A stretch of DNA of 64,000 bases from Pedobacter cryoconitis (GCF_003259615.1 NZ_QLLR01000005.1:104741-168740), one strand, 5' to 3'; counted from the stretch's first letter, positions 34,520-44,275 are shown. Numbers and translations: made by a program. The notes: generated by a model from the letters alone, not told the origin.

Positions 34520-36946
34520 CTATCCGCCAAGCCTTTTCTGTTCCTCATCTACTCCCGTTGATCTTGTTCTTTCAGATTTAACCGTCATCTTTCCAAATCG
34601 ATAGGTAAAGGTCAGCCTTACACTGGTTGAGTTTAAAGATTGATAATAATCATAAGTATTTCCTGTTAAATTACTGTATATCCGGCTTTGTTGTGTATGG
34701 AAAATATCATTTACACCTAACTTCAGGTTACCTAGCTTATTTGGAAAATTGTAACGTAATCCGGCATCTGCTTTGAACATTGATCTGCGCTTAAAGGAAG
34801 CCTCAGATTCAGGTGTATTATACAGTACTGCAGCATCAGCACTAAAGAGCCTGCTCAACGTAAAGTTATTTTGCGCATAAATTTTTGCACTGACTTGTTT
34901 GGTATTCATATTTGCCCCTTTTAATTCAGGTGCATTGATAGTATAGTAATACGCCGAAACATTATTATTCATATTCCACCAGGAACTGATAGTGAGCGGG
35001 AAATTAAATACCAGGGAAAACAGGTTATTGGAAGATAAATTTAAAAATGTCTGATACACTGATTTTTTATCCTCATTCTGCAAAATCGCGTTGGTAATTA
35101 CATCCGTTGTATGGCTATAAGCTAAAGCAAGACTGTATTTCTTTTTATAAAGATAACTGGCTTCTAAATTAGTTGAATACTCAGGCTTCAGGTTTGGGTT
35201 TCCCTGGTTATAAGTATACTGGTCAATATAAAATATAAAAGGATTTAAGTTCTGATAACCTGGCCTGTTTATTTTTCTGGTATAGGAGAGGTTTAAGCTG
35301 TTATCTGCATCAAAATTCTGAGTCAGTAAAAGCGAAGGGAACAGGTTGGTATATTCTTTTTCTGCTATTTGATTTGTAGTGACCGAATTACCTGAAGATG
35401 CGGTATGCTCCACACGCAATCCGCCCTGTATGGAAGTTTTGCCAAGCGTAATATTCAGTGTTGTATAGGCCGCACTTATTTTCTCCTCATAAATAAACTG
35501 GTTACTCTTGGTTTTATCAAATATCCAGTCTCCTTTAATGTTATTCTCATAAATGTAATTGTTATCACTCTTTACGCCAGAGAATTTAGCACCGGCATTA
35601 AATTTGAATATTTTGTTAACCGGAAGCACATAATCTGCTTTGATTGCCTTAATACCAATAGCAGATGGCGCATTATTCCTGTAAACCTGGCCGTTCTTGA
35701 GAAAAGTACCATCAGGTAAATAAAATAAATTCGTGGAATTGAACTGCGTCCTCGCATCTAAAGTGGAATAATCTGCATCTATGCTGATTTCCTGTCCTTT
35801 GGTATCCAGTACTCCCTTATAATTCAGGTTGTAGGAAAAATTTTTACGTTTCACCAATGCGTCACTCGGAGTTATTAAAACAGAGTCTGTTTGCTGATAA
35901 GAGCGGCCTATATCGACATGGCTTAAGCTGTTTTGTACGATATGGACAATAGCTCCTTTAACCAAAAAACCAATCGTATGATTCTTTGCCAGAAAATAAT
36001 CTGTTCCAATCTTAAAATTCTGAACATTGACCACCGGGTGATCCATGTTTTTTTGATCAAATGATAACGGATTTGCACCTGGGGTTATTCGTTTGATATT
36101 AGTGTTCCTCTCTTGTTCAACCCTGTTATAACTATAGGTGCCAAATACATTGTATTTTTTCTTCCGGTAATTCAGGTTAACTGAATTTGTAGTAAGCAGG
36201 TATTTATTAAATCCTGCACTGAGTGCTGTATTTCCATTAAATCCTTCTGCTAAACCTTTCTTTGTTTTGATATTAATAATACCCCCGGCACTGTTCGCGT
36301 CGTAGGCTGAACCAGGATTATTTATCATTTCCAGGCTTTCTATTTCATTACTCTGCATTGATTTAAGCAGGTCAGCAACATCAGAAGCAGCTAAATAGGT
36401 TTGTTTGCCGTCAATAGTAATTAGCACATTGCTCTTGCCTGCAAGGGAGATATTTTCATTCTGGTCTACACTTACTCCAGGGGCTTTAATTAATAATTCC
36501 AAAGCATTTAAACCTGCCGCGGATGGGATCGCGTCTACATTTAAAATGATTTTGTCTGCCTTACGTTCCAATATTGGTTTAGAAGCTGTAATTTTAACTT
36601 CACCGAGTTTTTTAGCATTCTCTTTTAAAGTTATAGTGGGCACCTGAAATGCAGCGTTACCGGTCAATTGAAAAGCTGCAGTTTTTACCTGGTGATAGCC
36701 CACCGTAGAACAGGTAATATAATATTTGTCTGGCGCGGCCTGAAAACTAAAATTACCATCCTGATCAGTCATTGCCGTAGTGACCAGCAAAGAATCTGCG
36801 AAAGTATACAAAAGTACGGTTGCAGCTGGAAGCGTTTGCTGGTTATCTCTTACTTTTCCACTAATTTTAGCTGTATACTGCGCGTAGGAACTATTTGAAA
36901 AGAGGCAGAGTAAAAAAAGGCAGATAAAAGGTGAGAATGATTTCAT
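34520..36946 (-). CDS. outer-membrane beta-barrel receptor, tandem paralogue 1
   Basis: An 808-residue outer-membrane protein from ATG 36946 (MKSFSPFICL); an ATG three codons upstream is also in frame, but 36946 gives the better signal peptide (about 1-22, SSYAQ). Domains are a carboxypeptidase-regulatory-like domain (about 25-110), a plug (about 120-230, GKSNVLITIDGKQTYLAASD, SAGGIINIKTKKG) and an OMP_b-brl_3-type barrel (NRPGYQNLNPFIFYIDQYTY). The extended tail KSERTRSTGVDEEQKRLGG is shared with its neighbour at 37144-39573. Substrate unknown. It has its own candidate promoter and is separated from the paralogue by a terminator, so the two can be expressed independently. Confidence 0.85.
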   Translation of the reverse strand: MKSFSPFICLFLLCLFSNSSYAQYTAKISGKVRDNQQTLPAATVLLYTFADSLLVTTAMTDQDGNFSFQAAPDKYYITCSTVGYHQVKTAAFQLTGNAAFQVPTITLKENAKKLGEVKITASKPILERKADKIILNVDAIPSAAGLNALELLIKAPGVSVDQNENISLAGKSNVLITIDGKQTYLAASDVADLLKSMQSNEIESLEMINNPGSAYDANSAGGIINIKTKKGLAEGFNGNTALSAGFNKYLLTTNSVNLNYRKKKYNVFGTYSYNRVEQERNTNIKRITPGANPLSFDQKNMDHPVVNVQNFKIGTDYFLAKNHTIGFLVKGAIVHIVQNSLSHVDIGRSYQQTDSVLITPSDALVKRKNFSYNLNYKGVLDTKGQEISIDADYSTLDARTQFNSTNLFYLPDGTFLKNGQVYRNNAPSAIGIKAIKADYVLPVNKIFKFNAGAKFSGVKSDNNYIYENNIKGDWIFDKTKSNQFIYEEKISAAYTTLNITLGKTSIQGGLRVEHTASSGNSVTTNQIAEKEYTNLFPSLLLTQNFDADNSLNLSYTRKINRPGYQNLNPFIFYIDQYTYNQGNPNLKPEYSTNLEASYLYKKKYSLALAYSHTTDVITNAILQNEDKKSVYQTFLNLSSNNLFSLVFNFPLTISSWWNMNNNVSAYYYTINAPELKGANMNTKQVSAKIYAQNNFTLSRLFSADAAVLYNTPESEASFKRRSMFKADAGLRYNFPNKLGNLKLGVNDIFHTQQSRIYSNLTGNTYDYYQSLNSTSVRLTFTYRFGKMTVKSERTRSTGVDEEQKRLGG

Positions 36947-37025
36947 GGTTAGCATAGGTTGTCAATCAGGGTAGATTTGAGTTGTAAATATTTATACTTA
37001 ATTGAAAGTATAAATGGTTCTATAA

Positions 37026-37054
37026 CAAATTTAATATTATAAGTGAATAAACAA
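37026..37054 (-). promoter_or_regulatory. predicted promoter of receptor paralogue 1
   Basis: On the minus strand TTG (37054-37052), an 18-nt spacer and TAAATTTG (37033-37026) match the Bacteroidota consensus. The leader to ATG 36946 would be about 70 nt. Confidence 0.45.
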
Positions 37055-37087
37055 CTATCACGCAGATTAAATATAGGCCAATAAAAA

Positions 37088-37114
37088 ATGGTTTGCCCTT
37101 TAGGGGCAAACCAT
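37088..37114 (-). terminator. terminator of receptor paralogue 2
   Basis: An 11-bp perfect stem (37088-37098 with 37104-37114, core GGTTTGCCC) 30 nt past the stop codon; in minus-strand direction it is followed by six T. Confidence 0.85.
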
Positions 37115-37143
37115 CGTGATTTTTATATTTCTGAAGATTCTAT

Positions 37144-39573
37144 TTATTTTCCGCCAAGTCTTTTTTGTTCCTCATCAAGACCAGTTGATCTGCTTCTTGC
37201 AGATTTTACAGTCATCTTTCCGAAGCGATAAGTAAATGTTAACCTGACACTCGTCGTATTACCATATTGCTCCAGGTTATATATGTTTCCTGGTAATGTA
37301 CTGAATATCCTTGCTTTTTGTGAATGGAAGATGTCACTGACCCCTAATTTCAGGTTCCCTGTTTTATTGGGAAAGCTATAACGTATTCCCGCATCTGCAT
37401 TGTACATACTTTTAACTTTAAAAGCACCTTCAATTTGCGGTGTACTGAATCTTAATGCAGCATCTGCACTGATGAGTTTGGTCAGGGTGAAATTGTTTTG
37501 TGCATAGAAATTACCACTGAATTGTTTAGAGTTTAAGTCTGCTCCGTTTAAGTCAGGTGCTTTAATCTGCTTGAAGTACCCCAGTACATTGTTATTCATA
37601 TTCCACCATTTGTTAATTTTTACCGGGAAGGCGAAGGTTAAAGAAACTACTTCTTCTGAAGCAAGGTTCAGGATAGTCTGGTACATCGATTTCTTCACCT
37701 CATTTTGCAATAATACTTGTGTAATTACATCCGAAGTGCGGCTGTAATTTAAAGCAAGGCTATATTTCTGTTTGAAAAGGTAGCTGGCTTCCAGGTTATT
37801 AGAGTACTCGGGCTTTAAATTCGGATTTCCCTGGTTATAAGTATACTGATCCAGGAAGAATACAAAAGGGTTTAAGTTCTGGTAATTCGGCCTGTTTATT
37901 TTTCTGGAATAAGAGAAATTTAAAGTATTATCTGCATCAATATTCCGGCTTAAAGACAGCGAAGGAAATAAATCTGTATATTTTCTTTTAGTAACCAGGT
38001 TTGTGGTGATTGAGTTCCCTGTAGAATTGGTATTCTCTGCACGTAACCCTCCTGACAAAGATGTTTTTCCCAGGTTAACATATAACGTTGCATAAGCCGC
38101 GCTCACCTTTTCATCATATAAGAATCTGTTACTTTTTGTGTTATCAAAAATCCAGTTTCCCTGAATGTCATTCTCATAAACATAGTTGTTATCACTTTTT
38201 ACACTGGCCATTTTAGCACCAGCTTCCAACTTGAATATTTTATTGATGGGTAGGGTATAATCTGCTTTTATAGCCTTGATGTCAATGTTAGAAGGGGCAA
38301 AGTTTCTGTAAATCTGACCATCTTTAAAGAAACTGCCATTTGGCTGGTAAAAACGGTTAGTGTAGTTTGCATCATTAGTTCCATCAAAGGTAGAATAATC
38401 TGCATCTACCGTTATTTCCTGACCTGCAGTATCCAATACGCCTTTATAGTTGATATTATAAGAAAAGTTTTTACGGTTTGATGAATTATAACTTGGCGTT
38501 TTCAGGATCGAATCTGTTGCAGCAAATGATTTTCCAATATTTACAATACTTAAACTCTGCTGATTATAATCACTGATATTTCCTTTAACCAAAAATCCAA
38601 TGGTATGTTTTGGAGATAAAAAGAAGTCGGTCCCTATTTTAAAGTTTTGTGAAGAATAAGCAGAGGTATCTTTGTTTCTCTGGGTAAAAGACAGTGGATC
38701 TGTACCCGGGGTTATCCGGTCAATATTAAGTCTTTGAAGAGATTTATTCTTGTAATAACCGTAAGAACCGAATACATTAAAGTATTTTTTGCGATAATTG
38801 AGGTTTAATGAACCATTAGGAAGCAGGTATTTATTAAATCCAGCACCTAATGCCAGGTTTCCATTAAAGCCTTCGGTCTGGCTTTTTTTGGTTTTGATGT
38901 TAATAATTCCGCCAGTACTGTTTGCATCATATTTGGAACCCGGGTTATTAATAATTTCAATAGTCTCTATTTGGTTGCTCTGCATTGATTTCAGCAGGTT
39001 TACAACTTCAGTGGAACTCAGGTAAGTTTGTTTACCATCGATAGTAACCAGCACATTACTTTTTCCGGAAAGCGAAATGTTTTCATTATGATCTACGCTA
39101 ATTCCCGGAGCTTTTTTCAATACTTCGAGCGCTGTTAAGCCAGCGGCGGACGGTGTGGCATCTACATTAAAAATCAGTTTGTCTGCTCTGCGTTCCAAAA
39201 CCGGTTTTGCTGCTACAATGCTGACTTCGCTCAGGTTCTTTGTATTCTCTTTCAGTGTAATGGCCGGGATTTGTAAAGCAGCAGGCCCGCTTAACTGAAA
39301 AGGGGCTGACTTAACCTTGTTATAACCTATAGAAGAGGAAACGATATAATATTTGCTTGGCGCTGCTGTGAAATTGAATTTTCCATCCTGGTCAGTCATG
39401 GCAGTGGTCACCAAAGATGAATCTTTCGCGGTATACAATAAGACAGTTGCAGCAGGTAATGTTTGTTTACCATCCATTACTGTACCATTGATTTTAACAG
39501 TTTGCTGGGCAAGTAAGGTAGTAGGAAAGAGGTAAGATAAGAGAAGGAAAGAGGTTAGTAAAATTGATTTCAT
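37144..39573 (-). CDS. outer-membrane beta-barrel receptor, tandem paralogue 2
   Basis: An 809-residue outer-membrane protein with the same plan as its downstream neighbour: signal peptide (about 1-22, LLAQQ), carboxypeptidase-regulatory-like domain, plug (GKSNVLVTIDGKQTYLSSTE, STGGIINIKTKKS) and OMP_b-brl_3-type barrel (NRPNYQNLNPFVFFLDQYTY). Even the C-terminal extension matches (KSARSRSTGLDEEQKRLGGK). Long stretches are identical or conservatively changed, so the pair arose by tandem duplication. Differences concentrate in barrel loops, which suggests different ligands. The ligand is unknown and no SusD-like partner is adjacent. Confidence 0.85.
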   Translation of the reverse strand: MKSILLTSFLLLSYLFPTTLLAQQTVKINGTVMDGKQTLPAATVLLYTAKDSSLVTTAMTDQDGKFNFTAAPSKYYIVSSSIGYNKVKSAPFQLSGPAALQIPAITLKENTKNLSEVSIVAAKPVLERRADKLIFNVDATPSAAGLTALEVLKKAPGISVDHNENISLSGKSNVLVTIDGKQTYLSSTEVVNLLKSMQSNQIETIEIINNPGSKYDANSTGGIINIKTKKSQTEGFNGNLALGAGFNKYLLPNGSLNLNYRKKYFNVFGSYGYYKNKSLQRLNIDRITPGTDPLSFTQRNKDTSAYSSQNFKIGTDFFLSPKHTIGFLVKGNISDYNQQSLSIVNIGKSFAATDSILKTPSYNSSNRKNFSYNINYKGVLDTAGQEITVDADYSTFDGTNDANYTNRFYQPNGSFFKDGQIYRNFAPSNIDIKAIKADYTLPINKIFKLEAGAKMASVKSDNNYVYENDIQGNWIFDNTKSNRFLYDEKVSAAYATLYVNLGKTSLSGGLRAENTNSTGNSITTNLVTKRKYTDLFPSLSLSRNIDADNTLNFSYSRKINRPNYQNLNPFVFFLDQYTYNQGNPNLKPEYSNNLEASYLFKQKYSLALNYSRTSDVITQVLLQNEVKKSMYQTILNLASEEVVSLTFAFPVKINKWWNMNNNVLGYFKQIKAPDLNGADLNSKQFSGNFYAQNNFTLTKLISADAALRFSTPQIEGAFKVKSMYNADAGIRYSFPNKTGNLKLGVSDIFHSQKARIFSTLPGNIYNLEQYGNTTSVRLTFTYRFGKMTVKSARSRSTGLDEEQKRLGGK

Positions 39574-39652
39574 GTTTCGTTGATTTGTAAATAAGATGCG
39601 ATAAGGGAGAATAAGTTACATCTACATGAAATTTTTTATGATTTAAAAGGAT

Positions 39653-41056
39653 TTACATGTTTTTACCAAGAATTGAAATAATCTTTTTTGCGTCTTCATT
39701 GTCAGGATTTAAGGCGAATGATTTTTTATAATTCAATAATGCCTTCACTTTGTCTCCTTGTTTATAGTACGCTTCTGCTAAACTGTCGAATACATTACCT
39801 GATTCAGGAAAAAGTTGTGTATTATGTTCAAAGACAAGGATGGCATCGGTAAATTTGTTTTGGCGTAAAAAGTTGTAACCTATCTCATTCAGTGTGGCTT
39901 CTGCATCAAAACTATATTCATCATTGTGCTCTTTTTTCATTTTTTCATAAAATGTAATGACCTCCGGACCATTCATCTTTTCTAGCTGGGCAGCAAATCC
40001 GACGGATACAGACTTTTTGATCCTGGTATACGGAGTTCCGTCTAAAATTGCTTGAATAGAGGCGTTAAACGCATATAAATTGTTCTGCTGGTTGTTTGTC
40101 ATCAGGATAACCGTTCTGCCTTTTGCCACGGTGCTGACTAGTAAGGCCTGGTAATTTCTGGCAGTGCCATCGTGTTGATGGCTGATTATCCGGTTACCGT
40201 CCATCATACCGCCGCCTAAACCAGCTTGTTGATTAGGGCCTGCTGCTTCCAGGATCTGTTTAGTGGAGGCCGGGCTGATGAGTTTAAAGTTTGTAATGGC
40301 ATTGGCCCATTTGTAAAAGTCATCAAGCGTTACTGCTACCCAGCCATTAATGGGGTACGTCAGCTCATCTTCTGCATGGTCATTGTTATAAGCTCTGGCT
40401 ATGAGTTTATCGGCAGCTAAAGGATCTACAATAGCAGTGCTCATTCCAGCCGGTTTTAATAAATATTCCGCCGTAAATGCTGTAAATGATAAACCTGTAA
40501 TCTTTTCAATGATCCTTCTTTGCAGAAATATATTGTTGTTGTTATAAGCATACTGGCTGCCGGGTTCGAAATCAAGCTGTGTTGTTTTCCTCAGCTCTTC
40601 CATATTATCTGCATTACTTTTCACCAGTTTCCATTTTACATCGGGGATACCGCTCGTATATTGCAATAAATTGAGGATATGGATCTTGGAAGCCCATGCA
40701 GGCAGCTCAGGGAGATATTTAGAAACAGGGTCTTCCAGCGCCAATTTTCCCTGTTCTTTCAGGATCATGATACCAACCGCATTAAATTCTTTAGCAATAG
40801 AGCCAATATGAAAACGATAGTGTTCGGTTAAACTGGTTTTTCCGGCAGCATCTGTAAAACCAATAGCGTCTTTATAAATTACCTGGTAATTTTCTGCAAT
40901 CAGTACATTGCCATTAAATAACCCCAGATGGTTTGCCTGATGTAACAGCGAGTCCAGTTGCGCGGTTTTACTGGTTTGTGCATTAGATTTTTGGGTCAAC
41001 AGGATCAGCAGGCTGATGACAAGGATGTTGATTGCAGATTTTTTGAAAGTATTCAT
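39653..41056 (-). CDS. exported serine hydrolase with C-terminal TPR repeats
   Basis: A 467-residue protein with a signal peptide (about 1-27, KSNAQT). The beta-lactamase-related domain (about 30-350) has S86-I-A-K89 as the S-x-x-K motif and a Tyr-x-Asn candidate in YAYNNNNIF. HQHDGTARNY replaces the KTG box. The last 100 residues contain two TPR-like units (GYNFLRQNKFTDAILVFEHN and LAEAYYKQGDKVKALLNYKK). Such proteins are periplasmic esterases or peptidases of unknown substrate. It lies 79 nt upstream of the receptor paralogue's start and on the same strand; a long gap of about 200 nt separates it from the carotenoid operon. Confidence 0.85.
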   Translation of the reverse strand: MNTFKKSAINILVISLLILLTQKSNAQTSKTAQLDSLLHQANHLGLFNGNVLIAENYQVIYKDAIGFTDAAGKTSLTEHYRFHIGSIAKEFNAVGIMILKEQGKLALEDPVSKYLPELPAWASKIHILNLLQYTSGIPDVKWKLVKSNADNMEELRKTTQLDFEPGSQYAYNNNNIFLQRRIIEKITGLSFTAFTAEYLLKPAGMSTAIVDPLAADKLIARAYNNDHAEDELTYPINGWVAVTLDDFYKWANAITNFKLISPASTKQILEAAGPNQQAGLGGGMMDGNRIISHQHDGTARNYQALLVSTVAKGRTVILMTNNQQNNLYAFNASIQAILDGTPYTRIKKSVSVGFAAQLEKMNGPEVITFYEKMKKEHNDEYSFDAEATLNEIGYNFLRQNKFTDAILVFEHNTQLFPESGNVFDSLAEAYYKQGDKVKALLNYKKSFALNPDNEDAKKIISILGKNM

Positions 41057-41255
41057 GTGTGGCTGTTTTCTGTAAGACTCCCGGATAGCTGAATTGTTTC
41101 AGCAATTGTTGCTATATCTTCAGCTTGATTTGTTGGGTCAGCTAATTTTTGTACAACACAGTTTGTTGGGCAGTTGTGATATAGTACTATACCAGTATCC
41201 CTACAGTACATAGCTGAAATACAGGTCATTTTCCTGTTTTCAATAAGAATTACAG

Positions 41256-41957
41256 TTAAGCTGCTTTAGAAAAAAAGCGGCGGCTAAGCAGGTGCTTATA
41301 AAGTAGCAGATTTACCAAGATCAGTGCCATTCCATAAAAGACATCTTCTACAGGGATGGTTAATATTCTGAAACCAATAATCTGGTTACTATCATACCAG
41401 ACTATAGGTGCATCAAGGCCGGTTCCGGTCAGTAAACCATTGACGATTAAAAAAGGAAACAGCAGTATCGTGTAAATGATATAAAATTTGGGCAGCCAGC
41501 CAATCTTCAGCACGTATCTGCTCCAGACAAGTACGGCAGCCAGTAATAAAAATGTTGCTGCCGGATAAATATGACTGCGGTAGCTAATCGACAACAGTAT
41601 ACAAATCAGGATAAGTACCGGGGTCAGGATCTTTTCAACGCGGAGCGGGATCGGTTTTTTAATAAAAAGATCCAGACAATGAAAGGTAAATACGCAGGCA
41701 TAAGGGATACAAAAGAAGAATAGAATTTCTTCTAAAGGCATATTAGCTACTTTTAAACCAATAAGGTAATCGGGATTAAAACCCCAGACACCAAGACTGG
41801 TGAAATATACATCCCAAAGCAGGAAAATAATTCCGGTGAGCACTACCGCAGGAAAAAAAGCTTTCCAGGTTTTGTAGAAATTTAATTTTGGATGGAAAGA
41901 ATAAATGAAAGGAACACTAATCGTGAAAAAATCAATCAGGAGATACGTGTACTTCAT
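41256..41957 (-). CDS. lycopene beta-cyclase, CrtYcd type
   Basis: A 233-residue inner-membrane protein with about seven helices. It holds the two fused repeats of the heterodimeric CrtYc/CrtYd cyclase: LEEILFFFCIPYACVF near residue 75 and VEDVFYGMALILVNLL near residue 200, each with the P-x-E-(E/D) signature (NMPLEE, TIPVED). It closes the ends of lycopene to give beta-carotene. It is the last gene of the carotenoid operon and overlaps crtZ by 4 nt (ATGA). Fused cyclases of this kind are found in several Bacteroidota; no CrtY/CrtL-type cyclase is present. Confidence 0.88.
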   Translation of the reverse strand: MKYTYLLIDFFTISVPFIYSFHPKLNFYKTWKAFFPAVVLTGIIFLLWDVYFTSLGVWGFNPDYLIGLKVANMPLEEILFFFCIPYACVFTFHCLDLFIKKPIPLRVEKILTPVLILICILLSISYRSHIYPAATFLLLAAVLVWSRYVLKIGWLPKFYIIYTILLFPFLIVNGLLTGTGLDAPIVWYDSNQIIGFRILTIPVEDVFYGMALILVNLLLYKHLLSRRFFSKAA

Positions 41958-42427
41958 ACTTCTGTTTTTTTATTGTTTTCGAAGAAATATTTAAAGGGAA
42001 CCCATAACATTCCGAAACACTCTCCATGTTCTTTATTGATATGTTTATGGTGCATTTTGTGCGCCCTTCTAATAGCTTTAAAATACCAGTGTTCTGATTT
42101 CCTGAATATTTTAAACCGCTGGTGTATGAAAATATCATGGATAAAAAAGTAGGCCGCACCATACAAGGTAATTCCTATACCTATATAAAGGGCAATAGTA
42201 TTCCCGTAAAAAGAGCCTAAACCCAGGCAGATAATTCCTGGAATGGCAAAAATCAAAAAGAAAAAGTCATTTCTTTCTAAAAAGCCTTCATGATCTTTGT
42301 GATGATGATCACTGTGTAAATTCCAGAACAATCCGTGCATGATATATTTGTGCGTAAACCACGCAACGCCTTCCATCCCAATGAAAGTTGCTGCTACAAT
42401 CAGGGTATTAATTAGCCAGTTACTCAT
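41954..42427 (-). CDS. crtZ: beta-carotene hydroxylase
   Basis: A 157-residue membrane di-iron hydroxylase of the fatty-acid hydroxylase superfamily, converting beta-carotene to zeaxanthin. The histidine clusters are HKYIMH (about 27-32), HSDHHHKDH (about 39-47), HDIFIHQR (about 95-102) and HKMHHKH (about 118-124), the complete CrtZ pattern. Four helices are predicted. It overlaps idi upstream and the cyclase downstream by 4 nt each, so the three are translationally coupled. No ketolase is nearby, so zeaxanthin is the likely end product. Confidence 0.92.
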   Translation of the reverse strand: MSNWLINTLIVAATFIGMEGVAWFTHKYIMHGLFWNLHSDHHHKDHEGFLERNDFFFLIFAIPGIICLGLGSFYGNTIALYIGIGITLYGAAYFFIHDIFIHQRFKIFRKSEHWYFKAIRRAHKMHHKHINKEHGECFGMLWVPFKYFFENNKKTEV

Positions 42428-42951
42428 AAATTGAATAGTTGATGATGATACTTTTTAACACGTTCAAAGCAAATTTTTAACCAGATAGTATATTCCTCCG
42501 GATTCGTTTTTAGCGCTGTTTCCAAGGCTTCAAGAGTCACATATTTGAAAGCCGCAACTTCCTCAGGATTGAGGACCGGAGTTTGGTCACTACTGCCAAA
42601 ATAGACATGATCAAATTCGTTTTCTGAAAGACCATCTTCTAAATCGGCCTGATAGATAAAACTAAATCCAAAATCCAATACACAATCCATACCCATTTCT
42701 TCCTGCAATCTTCTTTTGGCCCCAATAGCGGTTTCCTCGCCAGGATAGGGATGACTACAGCAAGTATTACTCCATAGACCACCAGAATGGTATTTATCTA
42801 ATGCCCGTTGCTGTAACAGGAATTCGCCTTTTTGATTGAAAATAAATATCGAAAATGCACGGTGAAGTTCTCCGCGTTCATGGGCTTCCATTTTCTCCAT
42901 TGCTCCTGTCATTACATCGGCCTGATCTACAAGTATTACGTGATCTTTCAT
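42424..42951 (-). CDS. idi: isopentenyl-diphosphate delta-isomerase, type 1
   Basis: A 175-residue cytoplasmic Nudix-fold isomerase that interconverts isopentenyl and dimethylallyl diphosphate and so supplies the prenyl starter for carotenoids. The active-site cysteine lies in LWSNTCCSHPYPGE, the Nudix-like helix is AIGAKRRLQEEMG, and the metal/catalytic Glu region is LSENEFDHVYFG. Length is normal for the bacterial enzyme. It overlaps its neighbours on both sides by 4 nt. Placement in a crt operon increases precursor supply when pigment genes are on. Confidence 0.92.
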   Translation of the reverse strand: MKDHVILVDQADVMTGAMEKMEAHERGELHRAFSIFIFNQKGEFLLQQRALDKYHSGGLWSNTCCSHPYPGEETAIGAKRRLQEEMGMDCVLDFGFSFIYQADLEDGLSENEFDHVYFGSSDQTPVLNPEEVAAFKYVTLEALETALKTNPEEYTIWLKICFERVKKYHHQLFNL

Positions 42952-43442
42952 TTTGTTAAGCTGTTACGTTCTTTTTCAGTCAGGTTTTTGGAAGCAAACA
43001 AATAGTTAATTACCAACTGTTTGAGTGGCTTGTCCTGTAACTGATCCAGATTCTTTATTAATATCTTTTTGTCTGCTGTAATGTGGTCATTGTAACCAAG
43101 AAAAGCAGGAAGGTTAGTTTGAATGGTAAATCTTAAAAACCGGATTTCCATATTTCCGGAGTCAATGGCAACTGCACTTTCAATGAATTCTTTACCCTTT
43201 TTAAATCTCCTGTATTTTGAAATAGGGCTGATCGTATATTTAGCCTGCATCATTTCGGCAACCCCTTTATAACAGATCAAAAGCTCACTGGACTGCGCAT
43301 CTACTTTAGAGAGCAGTTCCAGCAGTTTACCTGCTGCTGCTTTATCTGTTGCTGACTGATAATATAATGCCCGCAATTCTGTAATATCCGGATAGGGTGG
43401 GTTTATAGACATCAGCAGAATCAAAAGGGTTAAGGTTTTCAT
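42948..43442 (-). CDS. unknown exported protein inside the carotenoid operon
   Basis: A 164-residue protein with a short N-terminal hydrophobic signal (MKTLTLLILLMSINPPYP). The mature part is helical, with regularly spaced aromatic and Leu residues (ITELRALYYQSATDKAAAGK, SELLICYKGVAEMMQAKYT, GNMEIRFLRFTIQTNLPAFL) that look like two or three degenerate helical-repeat units. No catalytic motif is visible and I do not recognise a named family. It overlaps crtB and idi by 4 nt on each side, so it is made together with the pathway enzymes. A structural or assembly role in pigment localisation is possible but is only inference. Confidence 0.7.
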   Translation of the reverse strand: MKTLTLLILLMSINPPYPDITELRALYYQSATDKAAAGKLLELLSKVDAQSSELLICYKGVAEMMQAKYTISPISKYRRFKKGKEFIESAVAIDSGNMEIRFLRFTIQTNLPAFLGYNDHITADKKILIKNLDQLQDKPLKQLVINYLFASKNLTEKERNSLTK

Positions 43443-44275
43443 AGCGCATTCATTTTATAGCGAATGATGGAATCACACATTAACCCAAATTTATGGCTGT
43501 TCGAAATCCGGATTCTTTCGGACATTACTTTTTCAGCTGTTGCGCCCTTAATCTTATTAAACAATTCTTTATAATAGATATAAGCCAGGTAAACTCCATT
43601 TTTGGAAGAAGCTGGAAGTTGTTTAATCCCAGCAAGTGCCTGCTTGAATTCTTCTTCTATTTCCTTTTCAATAATTTGTTTTTCGTGGTTTGAGAAAACA
43701 GAAAGATCGATATTTGGGAAATAGGTACGGCTCAGGTTAAAATAATCTGCATTAATATCTCTTAGAAAGTTCACCTTCTGAAATGCTGATCCTAATTTCA
43801 TTGCTGAACCTTTAAGCTTTTCATATTGTACTTTATCACCTTCTGTAAAAACATTCAGACACATTAAACCCACAACTTCTGCTGAACCCAGGATGTACTG
43901 ATCATAAAGCTCTGGCGTGTATTTTGTTTTGTCAAGGTCCATAGCCATGCTTTTTAAAAACAATTCAATCAGTTCTTTATCAATGGCATATTCATTAACG
44001 ACCTGCTGAAAAGAGTTTAATATCGGATTCAGACTGATCTTATGTTCGATAGCCTCATAGCAGTCCTGTCTGAATTTTGCAAGCAGAAAGGGTTTGTCAA
44101 AATCATGAAAGCTATCTACAATTTCGTCTGCAAGGCGTACGAATCCATAAATTGAATAAATTGGGTTCCGCAATTTCTTTCCTAAGAAATAGATGCCCAA
44201 GGAAAAGCTGGTACTGTAACGTTTGGTTGTGATCTTACTGCACTCTGCAGATAACCGATCAAATATCTCTTTCAT
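43439..44275 (-). CDS. crtB: phytoene synthase
   Basis: A 278-residue prenyl synthase that condenses two geranylgeranyl diphosphate molecules to phytoene. Both aspartate-rich motifs are present: VRLADEIVDSFHD near residue 46 and NFLRDINADYFNLSRTYFP near residue 168. SFSLGIYFLGKKLR near the N-terminus matches family members. It overlaps the end of crtI by 17 nt and the unknown gene by 4 nt. The geranylgeranyl diphosphate synthase that must feed it is not in the window. Confidence 0.95.
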   Translation of the reverse strand: MKEIFDRLSAECSKITTKRYSTSFSLGIYFLGKKLRNPIYSIYGFVRLADEIVDSFHDFDKPFLLAKFRQDCYEAIEHKISLNPILNSFQQVVNEYAIDKELIELFLKSMAMDLDKTKYTPELYDQYILGSAEVVGLMCLNVFTEGDKVQYEKLKGSAMKLGSAFQKVNFLRDINADYFNLSRTYFPNIDLSVFSNHEKQIIEKEIEEEFKQALAGIKQLPASSKNGVYLAYIYYKELFNKIKGATAEKVMSERIRISNSHKFGLMCDSIIRYKMNAL

